Assembly (NCBI RefSeq): GCF_027944115.1 | Contig: NZ_JAPJZI010000001.1 | Location: 124,001-188,000 of the forward strand | Length of the DNA stretch: 64,000 bases | Source of the DNA: Hoeflea prorocentri | Lineage (GTDB): Bacteria; Pseudomonadota; Alphaproteobacteria; Rhizobiales; Rhizobiaceae | Direction of reading: 5' to 3' | In this document: positions 53,098-63,806 of the stretch, one piece after another | Numbering within the stretch: position 1 is the first letter of the stretch | How the letters are laid out: each line of letters starts with the position of its first letter | The notes under the pieces: model-generated | Database searches by the model: none | Seen by the model: the letters and a program-made list of their open reading frames with translations, nothing else | Told to the model about the DNA's origin: nothing | Translations under genes and position numbers: made by a program

Positions 53098-53847
53098 ATG
53101 GCAGGCCATTCAAAATTCAAGAACATCATGCACCGCAAGGGCCGGCAGGACGCGGTACGCTCCAAGCTGTTCTCCAAGCTTTCCAAGGAGCTGACGGTCG
53201 CGGCAAAAATGGGTGGAGCGGATATCGAAGGCAATCCGAGGCTGCGCCTTGCCGTGCAGAACGCCAAGGGCCAGTCCATGCCCAAGGACAATATCCAACG
53301 CGCAATCAACAAAGGTGCCGGCGGCGACAGCGAAGACTACGAGGAAATCCGCTACGAAGGTTACGGCCCGGGTGGTGTTGCCGTGATTGTCGAGGTGCTG
53401 ACGGACAACCGCAATCGTTCCGCTTCAAATGTGCGTGCCTGTTTCACCAAAAACGGCGGAACGCTGGGTGAGACCGGATCGGTTGGTTTCATGTTCGACC
53501 GGGTCGGTGAAATCATCTACAAGCCCGAGGCCGGAGATGAGGATACCGTCATGGAAGCGGCCATCGATGCCGGCGCCGACGATGTTCAGTCCGGGGAAGA
53601 AGGCCATACGATCATGTGCGCGTTCGAATCAATCGGAGACGTCTCGACCGCGCTTGAAACGAGCCTTGGAGAGCCCGAATCCGTCAAGCCGATCTGGAAG
53701 CCGCAAACCAGCACCGAGGTTGACGAGCAGAAGGCCGGAACGCTTTTGAAGCTGATCGACGCACTCGAAGACGATGACGATGTGCAGAACGTCTATGCGA
53801 ATTTCGACATATCCGACGATGTTATGGCCAAGCTTGCCGAAGCTTGA
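53098..53847 (+). CDS. yebC: YebC/PmpR family protein
   Basis: A 249-residue protein of the YebC family, which acts as DNA-binding regulator or as a translation factor at polyproline stalls. [27 protein letters not shown] is the conserved N-terminus, [24 protein letters not shown] the next block, and [22 protein letters not shown] the third. The ATG at 53098 is the family start; the frame from 52990 is not. It precedes ruvC, as in many alphaproteobacteria. Confidence 0.93.
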   Translation: MAGHSKFKNIMHRKGRQDAVRSKLFSKLSKELTVAAKMGGADIEGNPRLRLAVQNAKGQSMPKDNIQRAINKGAGGDSEDYEEIRYEGYGPGGVAVIVEVLTDNRNRSASNVRACFTKNGGTLGETGSVGFMFDRVGEIIYKPEAGDEDTVMEAAIDAGADDVQSGEEGHTIMCAFESIGDVSTALETSLGEPESVKPIWKPQTSTEVDEQKAGTLLKLIDALEDDDDVQNVYANFDISDDVMAKLAEA

Positions 53848-53874
53848 GGTGCGCGACCCCGATGATTGATTGAG

Positions 53875-53900
53875 ACCCGGATCATCGATCCGGGTTTTTT
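53875..53900 (+). terminator. Terminator after yebC
   Basis: A perfect 9-bp stem (ACCCGGATC/GATCCGGGT) with loop ATC, followed by TTTTT. It separates yebC from ruvCAB. Confidence 0.88.
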
Positions 53901-53978
53901 GTTGTTATTTACGAAATGTTTTTGTTTTGTTCGCTTATCTGTGGCATAGCTCGAAAGCGGCAATTCACGGACGGGGAC

Positions 53979-54509
53979 ATGGCTCATAGCGAGACAACAC
54001 GCATTATCGGTATCGACCCGGGCTTGCGCAGAACCGGTTGGGGCCTGGTTGAGAGTGTCGGCAACTCGTTACGCTTCATAGCTTCGGGGACGGTGCGCTC
54101 CGATGGTGACAGCGATCTGGCGAGCCGGCTATGCCAGCTTCACGACGGCCTTTCGGATGTGCTGCACAGCCACAGTCCGCACGAGGCGGCGGTCGAGGCG
54201 ACATTCGTCAACAAGGACGCGACCGCAACGCTCAAGCTCGGCCAGGCGCGAGGCATTGCCATGCTCGTACCGGCACTGGCGGGTCTTGCTGTTGCCGAAT
54301 ATGCGCCCAATGCCGTGAAGAAAGCGGTGATCGGTGTCGGGCATGGCGACAAGAAGCAGATCCACATGATGGTCAAGGTGCTGATGCCCAAGGCGCAGTT
54401 CGATACGGATGATGCGGCAGACGCGCTCGCCATTGCCATTTGCCACGCCCATCACAGGCAAAGTGCGGCGGGACGCTTGCGGCTCGCCGCCAAGGCGGGT
54501 GCGGCATGA
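53979..54509 (+). CDS. ruvC: Crossover junction endodeoxyribonuclease RuvC
   Basis: A 176-residue Holliday-junction resolvase. [18 protein letters not shown] has the first catalytic Asp, [22 protein letters not shown] the Glu, and [21 protein letters not shown] and [18 protein letters not shown] the last Asp residues. It cleaves junctions made by RecA recombination with RuvAB. The ATG at 53979 is used; earlier in-frame Met at 53916 is in the terminator region. Its stop overlaps the ruvA start (ATGA). Confidence 0.96.
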   Translation: MAHSETTRIIGIDPGLRRTGWGLVESVGNSLRFIASGTVRSDGDSDLASRLCQLHDGLSDVLHSHSPHEAAVEATFVNKDATATLKLGQARGIAMLVPALAGLAVAEYAPNAVKKAVIGVGHGDKKQIHMMVKVLMPKAQFDTDDAADALAIAICHAHHRQSAAGRLRLAAKAGAA

Positions 54510-55123
54510 TTGGCAAGCTCAAGGGAACCATTGACGAGATCGGTGAGGATCACGTGCTGATCGACGTGCATGGCGTTTGTTACGTCGCGTTCTGTTCGGC
54601 CCGCACGCTGGCAGGTCTGGGGCAGGCCGGCGAGGCGGCAGTGCTTCATATCGAGACATTCGTGCGGGAGGACCAGCTCAAGCTCTATGGATTTTCCTCT
54701 GCAATGGAACGCGAGTGGTTCCGCCTTCTTCAAAGTGTTCAGGGCGTGGGTGCCAAGGTGGCCCTTGCTGTTCTTTCGACGCTGTCGTCCGCCGATCTTG
54801 CCAATGCCATCGCCCTTCAGGACAAGGCAATGGTTGCCCGCGCGCCGGGGATCGGGCCGAAGGTCGCTCAGCGCATTGTGACCGAGCTGAAGAACAAGGC
54901 GCCCGCCATTTCCGGCGAGGCGCCGGCGGGGCTTGGTCTCAAGCAGGAGCTTGGAGAGGGTGCGGCCAGCGGTCCTGTGACGGATGCGGTTTCGGCCTTG
55001 TCCAATCTCGGATATTCCCGCGATCAGGCAGCCGGCGCAGTGGCTGCGGCGATGAAAACAGCCGGAGAGACTGCCGATTCAGCAACGTTGATCCGGCTTG
55101 GCCTGAAGGAACTGTCGCAATGA
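54506..55123 (+). CDS. ruvA: Holliday junction DNA helicase subunit RuvA
   Basis: A 205-residue protein that grips the four-way junction. [35 protein letters not shown] is the OB-fold domain; [19 protein letters not shown] and [20 protein letters not shown] are the two helix-hairpin-helix motifs; the C-terminal domain that touches RuvB is at 155-205. Its ATG lies in the ruvC stop. Confidence 0.96.
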   Translation: MIGKLKGTIDEIGEDHVLIDVHGVCYVAFCSARTLAGLGQAGEAAVLHIETFVREDQLKLYGFSSAMEREWFRLLQSVQGVGAKVALAVLSTLSSADLANAIALQDKAMVARAPGIGPKVAQRIVTELKNKAPAISGEAPAGLGLKQELGEGAASGPVTDAVSALSNLGYSRDQAAGAVAAAMKTAGETADSATLIRLGLKELSQ

Positions 55124-55148
55124 AACCTCATCAGCCATGCGGGAATGA

Positions 55149-56195
55149 ATGATGAGCGACCATGACAGGATCGTATCCGCCGACATGCGCGGAGAGGATG
55201 CCGAGGCCAGCCTGCGTCCACAAAGCCTGGACGAGTTTACCGGTCAGGCCGAAGCCCGCTCAAACCTGAAGATTTTTATCGAGGCCGCAAAGGCGCGGGG
55301 CGAGGCGCTTGACCATGTCCTTTTCGTTGGCCCGCCCGGTTTGGGTAAGACAACGCTTGCCCAGATCATGGCGAAAGAACTGGGCGTCAATTTCCGCTCG
55401 ACATCGGGACCGGTGATCGCCAAGGCTGGCGATCTGGCAGCCCTGCTTACCAATCTTGAAGAGCGTGACGTGCTCTTCATCGACGAAATCCACCGTCTCA
55501 ACCCGGCGGTGGAGGAAATCCTCTACCCGGCGATGGAAGATTACCAGCTTGATCTCATCATCGGCGAAGGACCGGCGGCCCGGTCGGTCAAGATCGATCT
55601 GGCGAAGTTTACCCTGGTGGCGGCCACGACACGGCTCGGCCTGTTGACGACACCGTTGCGCGACCGTTTCGGCATTCCGGTGCGGCTCAATTTTTACACG
55701 GTGGAGGAACTCGAGCAGATCGTGCGCCGCGGCGCCCGGTTGGTAGGGCTTTCCATGACGGATGAGGGCGCGCAGGAGATCGCGCGGCGCGCGCGCGGGA
55801 CACCGCGCATTGCGGGCCGCCTGTTGCGGCGCGTCAGGGATTTTGCCGAAGTCGCCAAGGCGGAAGCGGTCACCCGGCAAATCGCCGATGAGGCACTGAC
55901 CCGCCTTTCGGTCGACAATAAGGGATTGGATCAGCTCGACGCGCGCTATCTGACGATGATCGCACACAGTTTCGGTGGCGGTCCGGTGGGCGTTGAAACG
56001 ATTGCAGCAGGCCTTTCGGAGCCGCGCGATGCGATCGAAGACATTATAGAGCCCTATCTCATCCAGCAGGGCCTCATCCAGCGCACGCCGCGCGGACGGT
56101 TGCTGACAGCCAATGCTTGGCGGCACCTGGGACTGGACGTGCCGAAGGACCTGGCGCAGCAGCAGACAAGCCTGTTTGAGGAAGGCGATGACTAG
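55149..56195 (+). CDS. ruvB: Holliday junction branch-migration ATPase RuvB
   Basis: A 348-residue AAA+ motor. [12 protein letters not shown] is the N-terminal signature, [19 protein letters not shown] the Walker [26 protein letters not shown] the Walker B, and [19 protein letters not shown] the sensor. The C-terminal winged-helix follows, ending [10 protein letters not shown]. Two adjacent ATGs (55149, 55152) are possible starts. Its stop lies four bases from the convergent sqdC stop. Confidence 0.97.
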   Translation: MMSDHDRIVSADMRGEDAEASLRPQSLDEFTGQAEARSNLKIFIEAAKARGEALDHVLFVGPPGLGKTTLAQIMAKELGVNFRSTSGPVIAKAGDLAALLTNLEERDVLFIDEIHRLNPAVEEILYPAMEDYQLDLIIGEGPAARSVKIDLAKFTLVAATTRLGLLTTPLRDRFGIPVRLNFYTVEELEQIVRRGARLVGLSMTDEGAQEIARRARGTPRIAGRLLRRVRDFAEVAKAEAVTRQIADEALTRLSVDNKGLDQLDARYLTMIAHSFGGGPVGVETIAAGLSEPRDAIEDIIEPYLIQQGLIQRTPRGRLLTANAWRHLGLDVPKDLAQQQTSLFEEGDD

Positions 56196-56198
56196 GGT

Positions 56199-57101
56199 TT
56201 AGTCCGCTTGTTCAATCAGCCTGGAGACCTCCGCCCGCAGCAGTGGTTCACCTCCCGGCTTCCAGCCGAGCGCGGCGATCTTTGTTGTATCCATGATGTT
56301 GTAGCCGCGCCGGTCAGCGGGCTTCGGCAGGGTGTTGGCACTGCCGGTCTGCGCCTGGACCAGCTTGAGGAGGTCATGCCGGTCGATCAAGAGATCCGAC
56401 ACGTTGAACACCCCGGCGCGCACCTGCTTGTCCTTTGCCTCCAGCATCAGCCGGATGGCGCTTGCGACATCGCGACCGTGGACCTCCGTCCCGCACCGCG
56501 GCTCGACAGGCTTGCCTTCAAGATAGTCAGAAAAGAGAGTGGACCATTTGTGCGTGCCTCCGGCCGCGGTGGCTCCATACACTCCCGTTACCCGCAGGCT
56601 TGCAACACAGAGGCCGGTTCCGCTTGCCAGTTGCGACAGGTGACGCTCGCAGGCGTGCTTGATCGCTCCGTAATGTGTGTCGGGCCGGCATTCGGTCTGC
56701 TCAAAGAGCCGTGCCCCGCGTCGTTGTTTGCCATAGGCAGCCCGGCTGGACAGAAAGACCGCACGTTTAACACCGCAATGCGCCGCGGCCTGAAAGAGAA
56801 GCAGCGTTGCAAGGAAATTATGCCGCCAGAAGCCGGACGGATTGTCGCCTTCGCCGCCACGATAGAGCCCGGGCTCATGCGAAAACCCGGCATGGACCAG
56901 TTGATCGAACCCGTTGACGATGGCCTGAAAGCGGGTTTTGGGATCAAGCGTCATTGCAATATGGTCAGGCGGCTTGAGAAAGAGGCTTTTATCAGGCGGC
57001 GTCCGGCTGGCGATCGTAACGTCGTAGCCCTTCTTCGAAAGCTCCTCGACAACGAAGCGACCGACGATCCCGCTGCCGCCGGTGACAAGAAGTTTTGTCA
57101 C
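56199..57101 (-). CDS. sqdC: SqdC-like NAD(P)-dependent reductase
   Basis: A 300-residue extended short-chain dehydrogenase. KLLVTGGSGIVGRFVVEELSKKG is the dinucleotide fold, VFLSSRAAYG the Ser region, and YGAIKHACE the YxxxK pair. In Rhodobacter sphaeroides SqdC acts late in sulfolipid synthesis; a mutant collects sulfoquinovosyl-dihydroxyacetone, consistent with a missing reduction. The identification rests on the SDR fold plus position after sqdB and sqdD, with an ATGA overlap with sqdD. Alone, the sequence would be only an SDR. Confidence 0.75.
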   Translation of the reverse strand: MTKLLVTGGSGIVGRFVVEELSKKGYDVTIASRTPPDKSLFLKPPDHIAMTLDPKTRFQAIVNGFDQLVHAGFSHEPGLYRGGEGDNPSGFWRHNFLATLLLFQAAAHCGVKRAVFLSSRAAYGKQRRGARLFEQTECRPDTHYGAIKHACERHLSQLASGTGLCVASLRVTGVYGATAAGGTHKWSTLFSDYLEGKPVEPRCGTEVHGRDVASAIRLMLEAKDKQVRAGVFNVSDLLIDRHDLLKLVQAQTGSANTLPKPADRRGYNIMDTTKIAALGWKPGGEPLLRAEVSRLIEQAD

Positions 57102-57952
57102 GTGCTGTCTGCCGGGTTTTTCAGTGTGCTCAGATCCGGGATGGCCTTGCCGTTGTAGTAGGCTTGCCAGAGTTCGATCAGCGGGGCGAGCGCCTTAGAT
57201 TTGGGGTGGTCCTGCTCCCAGGGTTTTTCATATTGATAATGCAGCACGTTGATGGAGGACCAGTCCCACAGTTCCGGAAGGTTGAACCACACATATTGCA
57301 GCATATTGTCGAAGACCGGCAAGCCGTGCCATTGCGGAAAATAGCTCTCCAGAAAGGTTTGGTCCGTGCGGCGCCAGAATTTTTCCGGCTCGTCGAGCCT
57401 GTCGAGCATATCGCGGAAGGTTCCGGCCGACGGCTGTGCCACGAAGACACCGGAATTCAGCCGGTGAAAATCGGCAAGCGATTCATAGACATTGGAGGCG
57501 GCCGAGAATTGCGGATAGGAAAACAGGCGGTCGATATTGCGCAGCACCAGCGCATCGGCGTCGATAAAGACGCAGCGCTCATATTCCTCCAACTGCCACA
57601 GCCGCAGCTTGGCAAAATTGTCCAACGGCGTATGGAAGGCGGGCTTGCGGCCCTTTGTAAAGGGTGCACCGGCGTGCAGGGACTTGCGCGCATGCCGCTC
57701 ATTGAAGACGTCCGATGTCGGCAGAAGGTCGGCCCGCATCAGCCGCGCGCCGAGTGCTTCCAGCCCGGCAAGCTGAGCGCGTGTGACGGCACCGGTATGA
57801 AGCACCACCATATCTGCCGACGTTTCGGTCATTGTGATCGATCGGATCAGCGCCTCAGCGCCCATAACATAGTCGCTGTTGGTAACCAGCGTGACATAGG
57901 CAAAGGGGTTCGCGGCGGATTGTCCGCCGGTCTGTCTCGGGTGGTCACTCAC
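57098..57952 (-). CDS. sqdD: SqdD-like glycosyltransferase, family 8
   Basis: A 284-residue GT8 (glycogenin-type) enzyme. AYVTLVTNSDYVMGAEALIRSI starts the domain, VFIDADALVLRNIDRLFSY has the DxD metal motif, and RLNSGVFVAQPSAGTFRDM is the next conserved segment. In Rhodobacter SqdD transfers sulfoquinovose from its UDP form. The assignment is supported by position: 16 bases after sqdB and overlapping sqdC. Without this context I would call it only a GT8 family protein. Confidence 0.82.
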   Translation of the reverse strand: MSDHPRQTGGQSAANPFAYVTLVTNSDYVMGAEALIRSITMTETSADMVVLHTGAVTRAQLAGLEALGARLMRADLLPTSDVFNERHARKSLHAGAPFTKGRKPAFHTPLDNFAKLRLWQLEEYERCVFIDADALVLRNIDRLFSYPQFSAASNVYESLADFHRLNSGVFVAQPSAGTFRDMLDRLDEPEKFWRRTDQTFLESYFPQWHGLPVFDNMLQYVWFNLPELWDWSSINVLHYQYEKPWEQDHPKSKALAPLIELWQAYYNGKAIPDLSTLKNPADST

Positions 57953-57968
57953 AGGCAGGCTGACCCAA

Positions 57969-59189
57969 TCAGGATGCCGATTTCAGTGATTTGCCTTCCG
58001 GATCGCGGTTGATGGTCGGCTCGATATCCTTGGTCCAGGCCGATACGGCCGGGATACGGCTGCGGTCGACGCGGTAGGCGTATTTACGGGCAACCTCGAC
58101 CACCTCTTCCAGGAGACCTTCTTCTAGCGTGATCGGGTTGAGCCCGAGGCTCAGGAACTGCTCATTGTGAACGACAAGGTCGTTTTCCGCCGCCTCCTTG
58201 CGTGGATTGGGCAGGTAGGCGACGTCCGTTCCAGTCAGCCGCGAGACCAGTTCGGCAAGATCCTTGACCCGATGCGTTTCTGTCATCTGGTTGAAGATCT
58301 TGACCTTGTCGCCGGCCTCCGGCGGGTTCTGCAGCGCCAGATCAATGCAGCGCACCGAATCCTGAATGTGAATGAAGGCGCGTGTCTGGCCGCCGGTGCC
58401 GTGGACGGTCAGCGGAAAGCCGATCGCCGCCTGGATGAGGAAACGGTTGAGGACTGTACCGTAGTCGCCGTCATAGTCGAACCGGTTGATCAGTTGCTCG
58501 TGGCGCCGTGTTTGTTCGGTATGCGTGCCCCAGACAATCCCCTGGTGCAGATCGGTCACGCGCAGGCCGTCATTCTTCGCATAGAACTGGAAGAGCAACT
58601 GATCCAGGCACTTGGTCATGTGGTAGATCGACCCCGGATTGGCCGGGTAAAGGATATCCTGCTTGACCGTCTGGCCATCCATCGTCTCGATACCGACGGG
58701 AAGATAGCCTTCAGGGATCGCGGCGCCGACGGTCGAATAGCCGTAGACACCCATTGTGCCGAGGTGAACCAGATGCGCATCGACGCCGGTCTCGACCATG
58801 GCGTTGAGCAGATTATGCGTGGCGTTGACGTTGTTGTTGACCGTGTAATTCTTGTGGCGGTCGGATTTCATCGAATAGGGCGCGGCGCGCTGTTCGGCGA
58901 AATGGACAATCGCGTCCGGCTTGTGTTCGGCCAGCCAGCCCTTGAAGACATCATAGTCGCGGGCAATGTCGATCAGGTGGAAATGGATGCGGCGGCCCGT
59001 CTCCTGGTGCCAGATGCGTGTGCGCTCCTGGATTGAGTCCATCGGTGTCAAAGATTGAACGCCCAGTTCCGTATCAATCCAGCGTCTGGAGAGATTATCG
59101 AGGATATGAACATCATGCCCTTGCTCCGACAGATGCAGCGATGTTGGCCAACCGACAAATCCGTCTCCGCCGAGAACCGCAATCTTCAT
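57969..59189 (-). CDS. sqdB: UDP-sulfoquinovose synthase
   Basis: A 406-residue SDR that converts UDP-glucose and sulfite to UDP-sulfoquinovose. KIAVLGGDGFVGWPTSLHLSEQGHDV is the NAD fold; HFAEQRAAPYSMKSD, LGTMGVYG and GSIYHMTKCLDQLLF (YxxxK) are characteristic of SqdB, as is TRAFIHIQDSVRC. The ATG at 59189 precedes this; the frame to 59372 has a non-family N-terminal 61 residues. It heads sqdB-sqdD-sqdC, producing the sulfolipid SQDG, used by some rhizobia when phosphate is short. Confidence 0.92.
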   Translation of the reverse strand: MKIAVLGGDGFVGWPTSLHLSEQGHDVHILDNLSRRWIDTELGVQSLTPMDSIQERTRIWHQETGRRIHFHLIDIARDYDVFKGWLAEHKPDAIVHFAEQRAAPYSMKSDRHKNYTVNNNVNATHNLLNAMVETGVDAHLVHLGTMGVYGYSTVGAAIPEGYLPVGIETMDGQTVKQDILYPANPGSIYHMTKCLDQLLFQFYAKNDGLRVTDLHQGIVWGTHTEQTRRHEQLINRFDYDGDYGTVLNRFLIQAAIGFPLTVHGTGGQTRAFIHIQDSVRCIDLALQNPPEAGDKVKIFNQMTETHRVKDLAELVSRLTGTDVAYLPNPRKEAAENDLVVHNEQFLSLGLNPITLEEGLLEEVVEVARKYAYRVDRSRIPAVSAWTKDIEPTINRDPEGKSLKSAS

Positions 59190-59347
59190 GGCTAAACCCT
59201 CCATTGGCGACTTGGTGCGAGCGTTAGCCCGCAAATGTGACAGGATTGCAATGGCCGGTGGACAATTGCCCTGTGCGTGTGATGAAACACCATTGCTGTG
59301 GCAACAGATTTGAGCCGCGTCAACCGCGGCGGTCCCTATAGTTGTTG

Positions 59348-59794
59348 ATGGAGAACGTGTTGGCTGAATCACTTGCCGGGGAACTGGTTGGAAACGGACA
59401 CAGGCTTTTTCAGCGGGTCTACTATGAAGATACCGACTTTTCAGGTGTGGTTTATCACGCCCGCTACCTGCATTTCCTGGAACGAGGACGCACGGACTAT
59501 CTCCGCTGCCTCGGCATCAATCAAAGTGAACTTGCCAATGCGTCCGAGGGCAAGGGGCTCGCCTTTGTGGTCTATCACATGGATATCGGCTTTCGCGGCG
59601 CGGCGCGCATGGATGACGTGATCGAGATCCTGACTGAGCCCAAAAGGGCTACCGGTGTGCGCTTCGTTCTGGACCAGACGATCAGGTCCGGCGATCGCAT
59701 GTTGATCAAGGCGACGGTTACCGTCGCCATCGTCGACAGACAGGGGCGTCTGACGCGCTTGCCTGAGGACGTTGCGGCCAGGTTCGGTCTCTAG
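59348..59794 (+). CDS. ybgC: Tol-Pal-associated acyl-CoA thioesterase YbgC
   Basis: A 148-residue hotdog-fold thioesterase. QRVYYEDTDFSGVVYHARYLHFLERGRTDYLR has the active Asp of the 4HBT family. It is commonly first in the tol-pal cluster, as here (300 bases before tolQ). The ATG at 59348 is used; TTG codons at 59342 and 59345 are in frame. It is divergent from sqdB. Confidence 0.9.
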   Translation: MENVLAESLAGELVGNGHRLFQRVYYEDTDFSGVVYHARYLHFLERGRTDYLRCLGINQSELANASEGKGLAFVVYHMDIGFRGAARMDDVIEILTEPKRATGVRFVLDQTIRSGDRMLIKATVTVAIVDRQGRLTRLPEDVAARFGL

Positions 59795-60094
59795 GCGGCT
59801 TCCGGCCGCCATAATCGCGCGATTTGCAGCCGTTTTCACGTTCCTGTCATTGCACCCTCTTTGCGCTTGCCTTATTTCCTAACCTGTCATTAACCATAAC
59901 CGTGCCTTAATGAGATGTGAGGAACCGGGCGTTTCGTACGCCTTCCTTTGACCAAAATTAGCCGTAACAAGGCAGGCCGGGTGAGTGAGACGGTACAGGC
60001 AACCACAGCGAAACCGGACCGCATGTTGCGGCAGTCATTGCGGTTTCCCGGCTTGAATGAAGCGGGACACTTGAACATCTAGGATCGGAATAGA
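59795..60094. other. Gap between ybgC and tolQ
   Basis: 300 bases with no gene. It contains TTAACCATAACCGTGCCTTAA at 59889-59911 region, where the two TTAA are 13 apart instead of the CtrA spacing of 7, so I do not call a CtrA box. tolQ may be read from its own promoter here. Confidence 0.55.
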
Positions 60095-60811
60095 ATGGAA
60101 CAGGTAGGTCTGGCCGCCACGAGCGAGGTGACGCTTTGGGCGTTATTCGTTGAGGCCGGTTTCGTGGTCAAGCTCGTTATGATCGGGCTTGTGGCCGCGT
60201 CGATCTGGACGTGGGCAATTATCATCGACAAGAGTGTCAACTATGCTCGGGCACGCCGTCAGTTCGACCGTTTCGAACAGGTCTTCTGGTCGGGGCAGTC
60301 GCTTGAGGATCTCTATCAGATGCTCACGGACCGCAACACGAGCGGGATGAGCTCTATCTTTGTTGCCGCCATGGGCGAATGGAAAAAGTCCTTCGAACGG
60401 GGGGCACGCTCGCCGATGGGGCTGCAAATGCGTATCGACAAGTCGATGGACGTGACGCTTGCCCGTGAATCGGAAAAGCTGGAGGCACGGCTTGGTTCGC
60501 TGGCCTCGATCGGCTCGGCAGCGCCGTTTATCGGCCTTTTCGGCACCGTGGTGGGCATCATGACGTCCTTCCAGGCCATTGCCGGGTCCAAGTCGACCAA
60601 TCTGGCTGTTGTTGCACCCGGCATTGCCGAGGCATTGCTGGCGACGGCCATGGGTCTGCTGGCCGCAATCCCCGCGGTGATTGCCTATAACAAGTTCTCT
60701 TCCGATGCCGGCAAGCTGACCGGGCGGATGGAGGGGTTTGCCGACGAATTCTCCGGCATCCTGTCGCGTCAGATCGACGAAAAGCTGCAACAGCGGCAGG
60801 CGGCCGAGTAG
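60095..60811 (+). CDS. tolQ: Tol-Pal system protein TolQ
   Basis: A 238-residue inner-membrane channel subunit with three helices: ALFVEAGFVVKLVMIGLVAASIW (N-terminal), GSLASIGSAAPFIGLFGTVVGIM and GIAEALLATAMGLLAAIPAVIAY. The latter two are the ExbB/TolQ signature. TolQ and TolR use the proton gradient to energise TolA in outer-membrane constriction during division. It lies 10 bases before tolR. Confidence 0.95.
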   Translation: MEQVGLAATSEVTLWALFVEAGFVVKLVMIGLVAASIWTWAIIIDKSVNYARARRQFDRFEQVFWSGQSLEDLYQMLTDRNTSGMSSIFVAAMGEWKKSFERGARSPMGLQMRIDKSMDVTLARESEKLEARLGSLASIGSAAPFIGLFGTVVGIMTSFQAIAGSKSTNLAVVAPGIAEALLATAMGLLAAIPAVIAYNKFSSDAGKLTGRMEGFADEFSGILSRQIDEKLQQRQAAE

Positions 60812-60821
60812 GAGAACCGCC

Positions 60822-61283
<462 letters not shown>

Positions 61284-61292
61284 TCGGCAGCC

Positions 61293-62348
61293 ATGAAGCT
61301 CGGCGTCTTCATATCGGGTTTGTTCCACGCGGTTTTTCTGAGCTGGGGGCTTTTCTGGCTCTCTGCGCCCGAATCGCATGAGACCCTGGCAATTGATGCT
61401 GTGCCGGTCGACATCATCCCGGTGTCTTCCATCACCCAGATCCAGCAGGGCGACCGGACCGCTGCCGTCGCGGAGCGTGCTGCACCGAAGCCGACCAGCA
61501 GACCAAAACCGGTGGAAGATGCGCAGAATGTCGGTGATAACACCGTGGACCTGAAACCGACACCGGCAGAACAGCCGTCCGAGCGCACGGTCGAAGCGGC
61601 CGCAGAGCCAGAAAAATCCAAGATAGCCGAACCGACACCGACGACCGAACCTGAGGCGCCGCCGCGGCCGGCGGAAAAACCGGAACCGGTTCCTGCTACC
61701 GAAGTCGCCGCGCTGCCTGAACCGCAGCAGCAGGTCGCACCCGATCCGGTTGCCGAGGCCATAACGCAAGCGGAAACCGTGAAGCCGGAATTCGAGCCTC
61801 TGCCCGAAAAGGTGCCGACGCCGACGGTCAAACCCTCCCCGCCGAAAGCGCAGACCGCAAAAACACCGGAACGCAGGAACAATGAGGCGAGAAGCCAGTC
61901 CGCAAGCGCCGCCTCGACCCGCGAAAGCGACTTTAACGCTGACGAGATCGCGGCCTTGTTGAACCGCGATGACGCACGCGGTGGCGGGGCAAGGCGCAGT
62001 GAGCAAGAAGCGGCACTCGGGGGACAAAGCACGAGCGCCGGTCAGGAACTTTCGCAAAGCGAAATGGATGCCCTGCGGGGTCAGATCCAGCGTTGCTGGC
62101 AAATCGTTCCGGGACTGAGCGACGGGGGAGAAGTCCGGGTTCAGGTCAGTATGCGCCTCGACCGCTCCGGTGCCATTGAGGGGCAGCCCGATGTTCAGGC
62201 GAGGGGTGGAACCGAACAGGTGCGCCGTGTGCTGGCCGGTGGGGCGCGACGCGCCGTGCTGCGCTGCGCGCCCTATAATCTGCCCGCGGAAAAATACGAG
62301 ACCTGGTCCGAAGTCGTTGTGAACTTCGATCCAAGCAAGATGTTCTGA
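61293..62348 (+). CDS. tolA: Tol-Pal system protein TolA
   Basis: A 351-residue protein with one N-terminal helix (about 5-23, [19 protein letters not shown]), a long Pro/Glu/Ala-rich stretch from 60 to 200 that can span the periplasm, and a C-terminal domain from about 245 ([27 protein letters not shown]). TolA links TolQR to Pal and TolB. The helical domain II seen in enteric TolA is replaced by this Pro-rich segment, which is usual in rhizobia. Confidence 0.88.
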   Translation: MKLGVFISGLFHAVFLSWGLFWLSAPESHETLAIDAVPVDIIPVSSITQIQQGDRTAAVAERAAPKPTSRPKPVEDAQNVGDNTVDLKPTPAEQPSERTVEAAAEPEKSKIAEPTPTTEPEAPPRPAEKPEPVPATEVAALPEPQQQVAPDPVAEAITQAETVKPEFEPLPEKVPTPTVKPSPPKAQTAKTPERRNNEARSQSASAASTRESDFNADEIAALLNRDDARGGGARRSEQEAALGGQSTSAGQELSQSEMDALRGQIQRCWQIVPGLSDGGEVRVQVSMRLDRSGAIEGQPDVQARGGTEQVRRVLAGGARRAVLRCAPYNLPAEKYETWSEVVVNFDPSKMF

Positions 62349-62358
62349 GGAAAGTGTC

Positions 62359-63705
62359 TTGAGCGAAACATATACAAACAGCATTCATCCCAAACTTGGT
62401 CGCCTCCACGGCCTCTTCATCCTGTGTTTTGCAGTTGCCGGCTGTGTGCTGACATTCGCGCGTCCGGCCTACGCCTTGGTCGAGATCGACATAAACCAGG
62501 CCAATGTCGAGCCCCTGCCGATGGCGGTGACCGATTTCATCTCCGAGGACGATCTCGGACCGAAGATTTCCGATGTCATTGCAAGTGACCTGCGGCGGTC
62601 CGGACTGTTTGCGCCAATCAACAAGCAGGCCTTCATTCAGAAGATTTCCAATCCTGACGTTTCGCCTCGATTTGAGGATTGGCGGGTGATCAATGCGCAG
62701 GCCCTGGTCGTCGGCCGGGTCAGCAAGGAGGCGGACGGGCGGCTGCGTGCCGAGTTCCGCCTTTGGGACACGTTTGCAGGCGATCAGCTCATCGGTCAGC
62801 AGTTTTTTACGCAGCCTGAAAACTGGCGCCGCGTCGCGCATATAATCGCCGATGCGATCTATGAGCGGCTGACCGGCGAAAGCGGCTATTTCGATACCCG
62901 CGTGGTTTTCGTTTCGGAAACCGGTCCTCGCAATGAGCGGCAGAAGCAGCTTGCGATCATGGATCAGGACGGCGAGAACCTGCGCTTCCTGACCCAGGGC
63001 AACGATCTTGTGCTGACGCCGCGCTTTTCGCCAAGCCGTCAGGAGGTCACTTACATGTCCTTCGCTGACGGACAGCCGCGCGTCTACCTGCTTCAGCTCG
63101 AAACGGGCCAGCGTGAAATCGTCGGCAATTTCCCGGGCATGACATTCTCACCACGCTTTTCGCCGGACGGGCAAAAAGTGATCATGAGCCTGCAGCAGGA
63201 CGGGAATGCAAATATCTACACAATGGACCTGCGCACCCGCGCGACCACCCGTCTCACGGACACGGCAGCGATCGATACCTCGCCATCCTATGCACCGGAT
63301 GGCAACCAGATCGTATTTGAGTCCGACCGGGGCGGGCGTCAGCAGCTCTACGTAATGAATGCGGACGGGTCCAACCAGCGCCGCATTTCGTTTGGCGATG
63401 GCTCCTATTCAACGCCGGTCTGGTCCCCGCGAGGCGATCTGATCGCCTTTACCAAGCAGTCCGGGGGCAAGTTTTCCATCGGCGTGATGCGGCCGGACGG
63501 GTCCGGCGAGCGTATTTTGACAACCGGATTTCACAATGAGGGACCGACCTGGTCGCCGAACGGGCGGGTCATCATGTTCTTCCGCCAGCCGGCAGGGGCT
63601 TCAGGCCCGCAACTCTATTCAATCGACCTGACCGGCTATAACGAAATAAGGGTGGAAACACCGAATTTCGGATCAGATCCGGCGTGGTCGCCATTGCTGA
63701 AATAG
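62359..63705 (+). CDS. tolB: Tol-Pal system protein TolB
   Basis: A 448-residue periplasmic protein. The signal peptide is at about 16-40 ([21 protein letters not shown]). The N-terminal domain includes [26 protein letters not shown]; a six-blade beta-propeller follows from about 200 with the [34 protein letters not shown] and [26 protein letters not shown]40 repeats. It binds Pal. TTG at 62359 with GAGGAAAG upstream is the likely start; no ATG occurs before the signal peptide. Confidence 0.94.
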   Translation: MSETYTNSIHPKLGRLHGLFILCFAVAGCVLTFARPAYALVEIDINQANVEPLPMAVTDFISEDDLGPKISDVIASDLRRSGLFAPINKQAFIQKISNPDVSPRFEDWRVINAQALVVGRVSKEADGRLRAEFRLWDTFAGDQLIGQQFFTQPENWRRVAHIIADAIYERLTGESGYFDTRVVFVSETGPRNERQKQLAIMDQDGENLRFLTQGNDLVLTPRFSPSRQEVTYMSFADGQPRVYLLQLETGQREIVGNFPGMTFSPRFSPDGQKVIMSLQQDGNANIYTMDLRTRATTRLTDTAAIDTSPSYAPDGNQIVFESDRGGRQQLYVMNADGSNQRRISFGDGSYSTPVWSPRGDLIAFTKQSGGKFSIGVMRPDGSGERILTTGFHNEGPTWSPNGRVIMFFRQPAGASGPQLYSIDLTGYNEIRVETPNFGSDPAWSPLLK

Positions 63706-63806
63706 TATCGCAAGGAAACCGTATTCTGCTGTATAAGGAGAAAGCGGCGTATGACCGTGCACCCCGGCAGATTAACGAAAGTGTCGTCATAACGAGGAGA
63801 TCGACC

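Noticed and set aside
59889-59911. CtrA box before tolQ
   Set aside because: The two TTAA are 13 bases apart; the CtrA spacing is 7.
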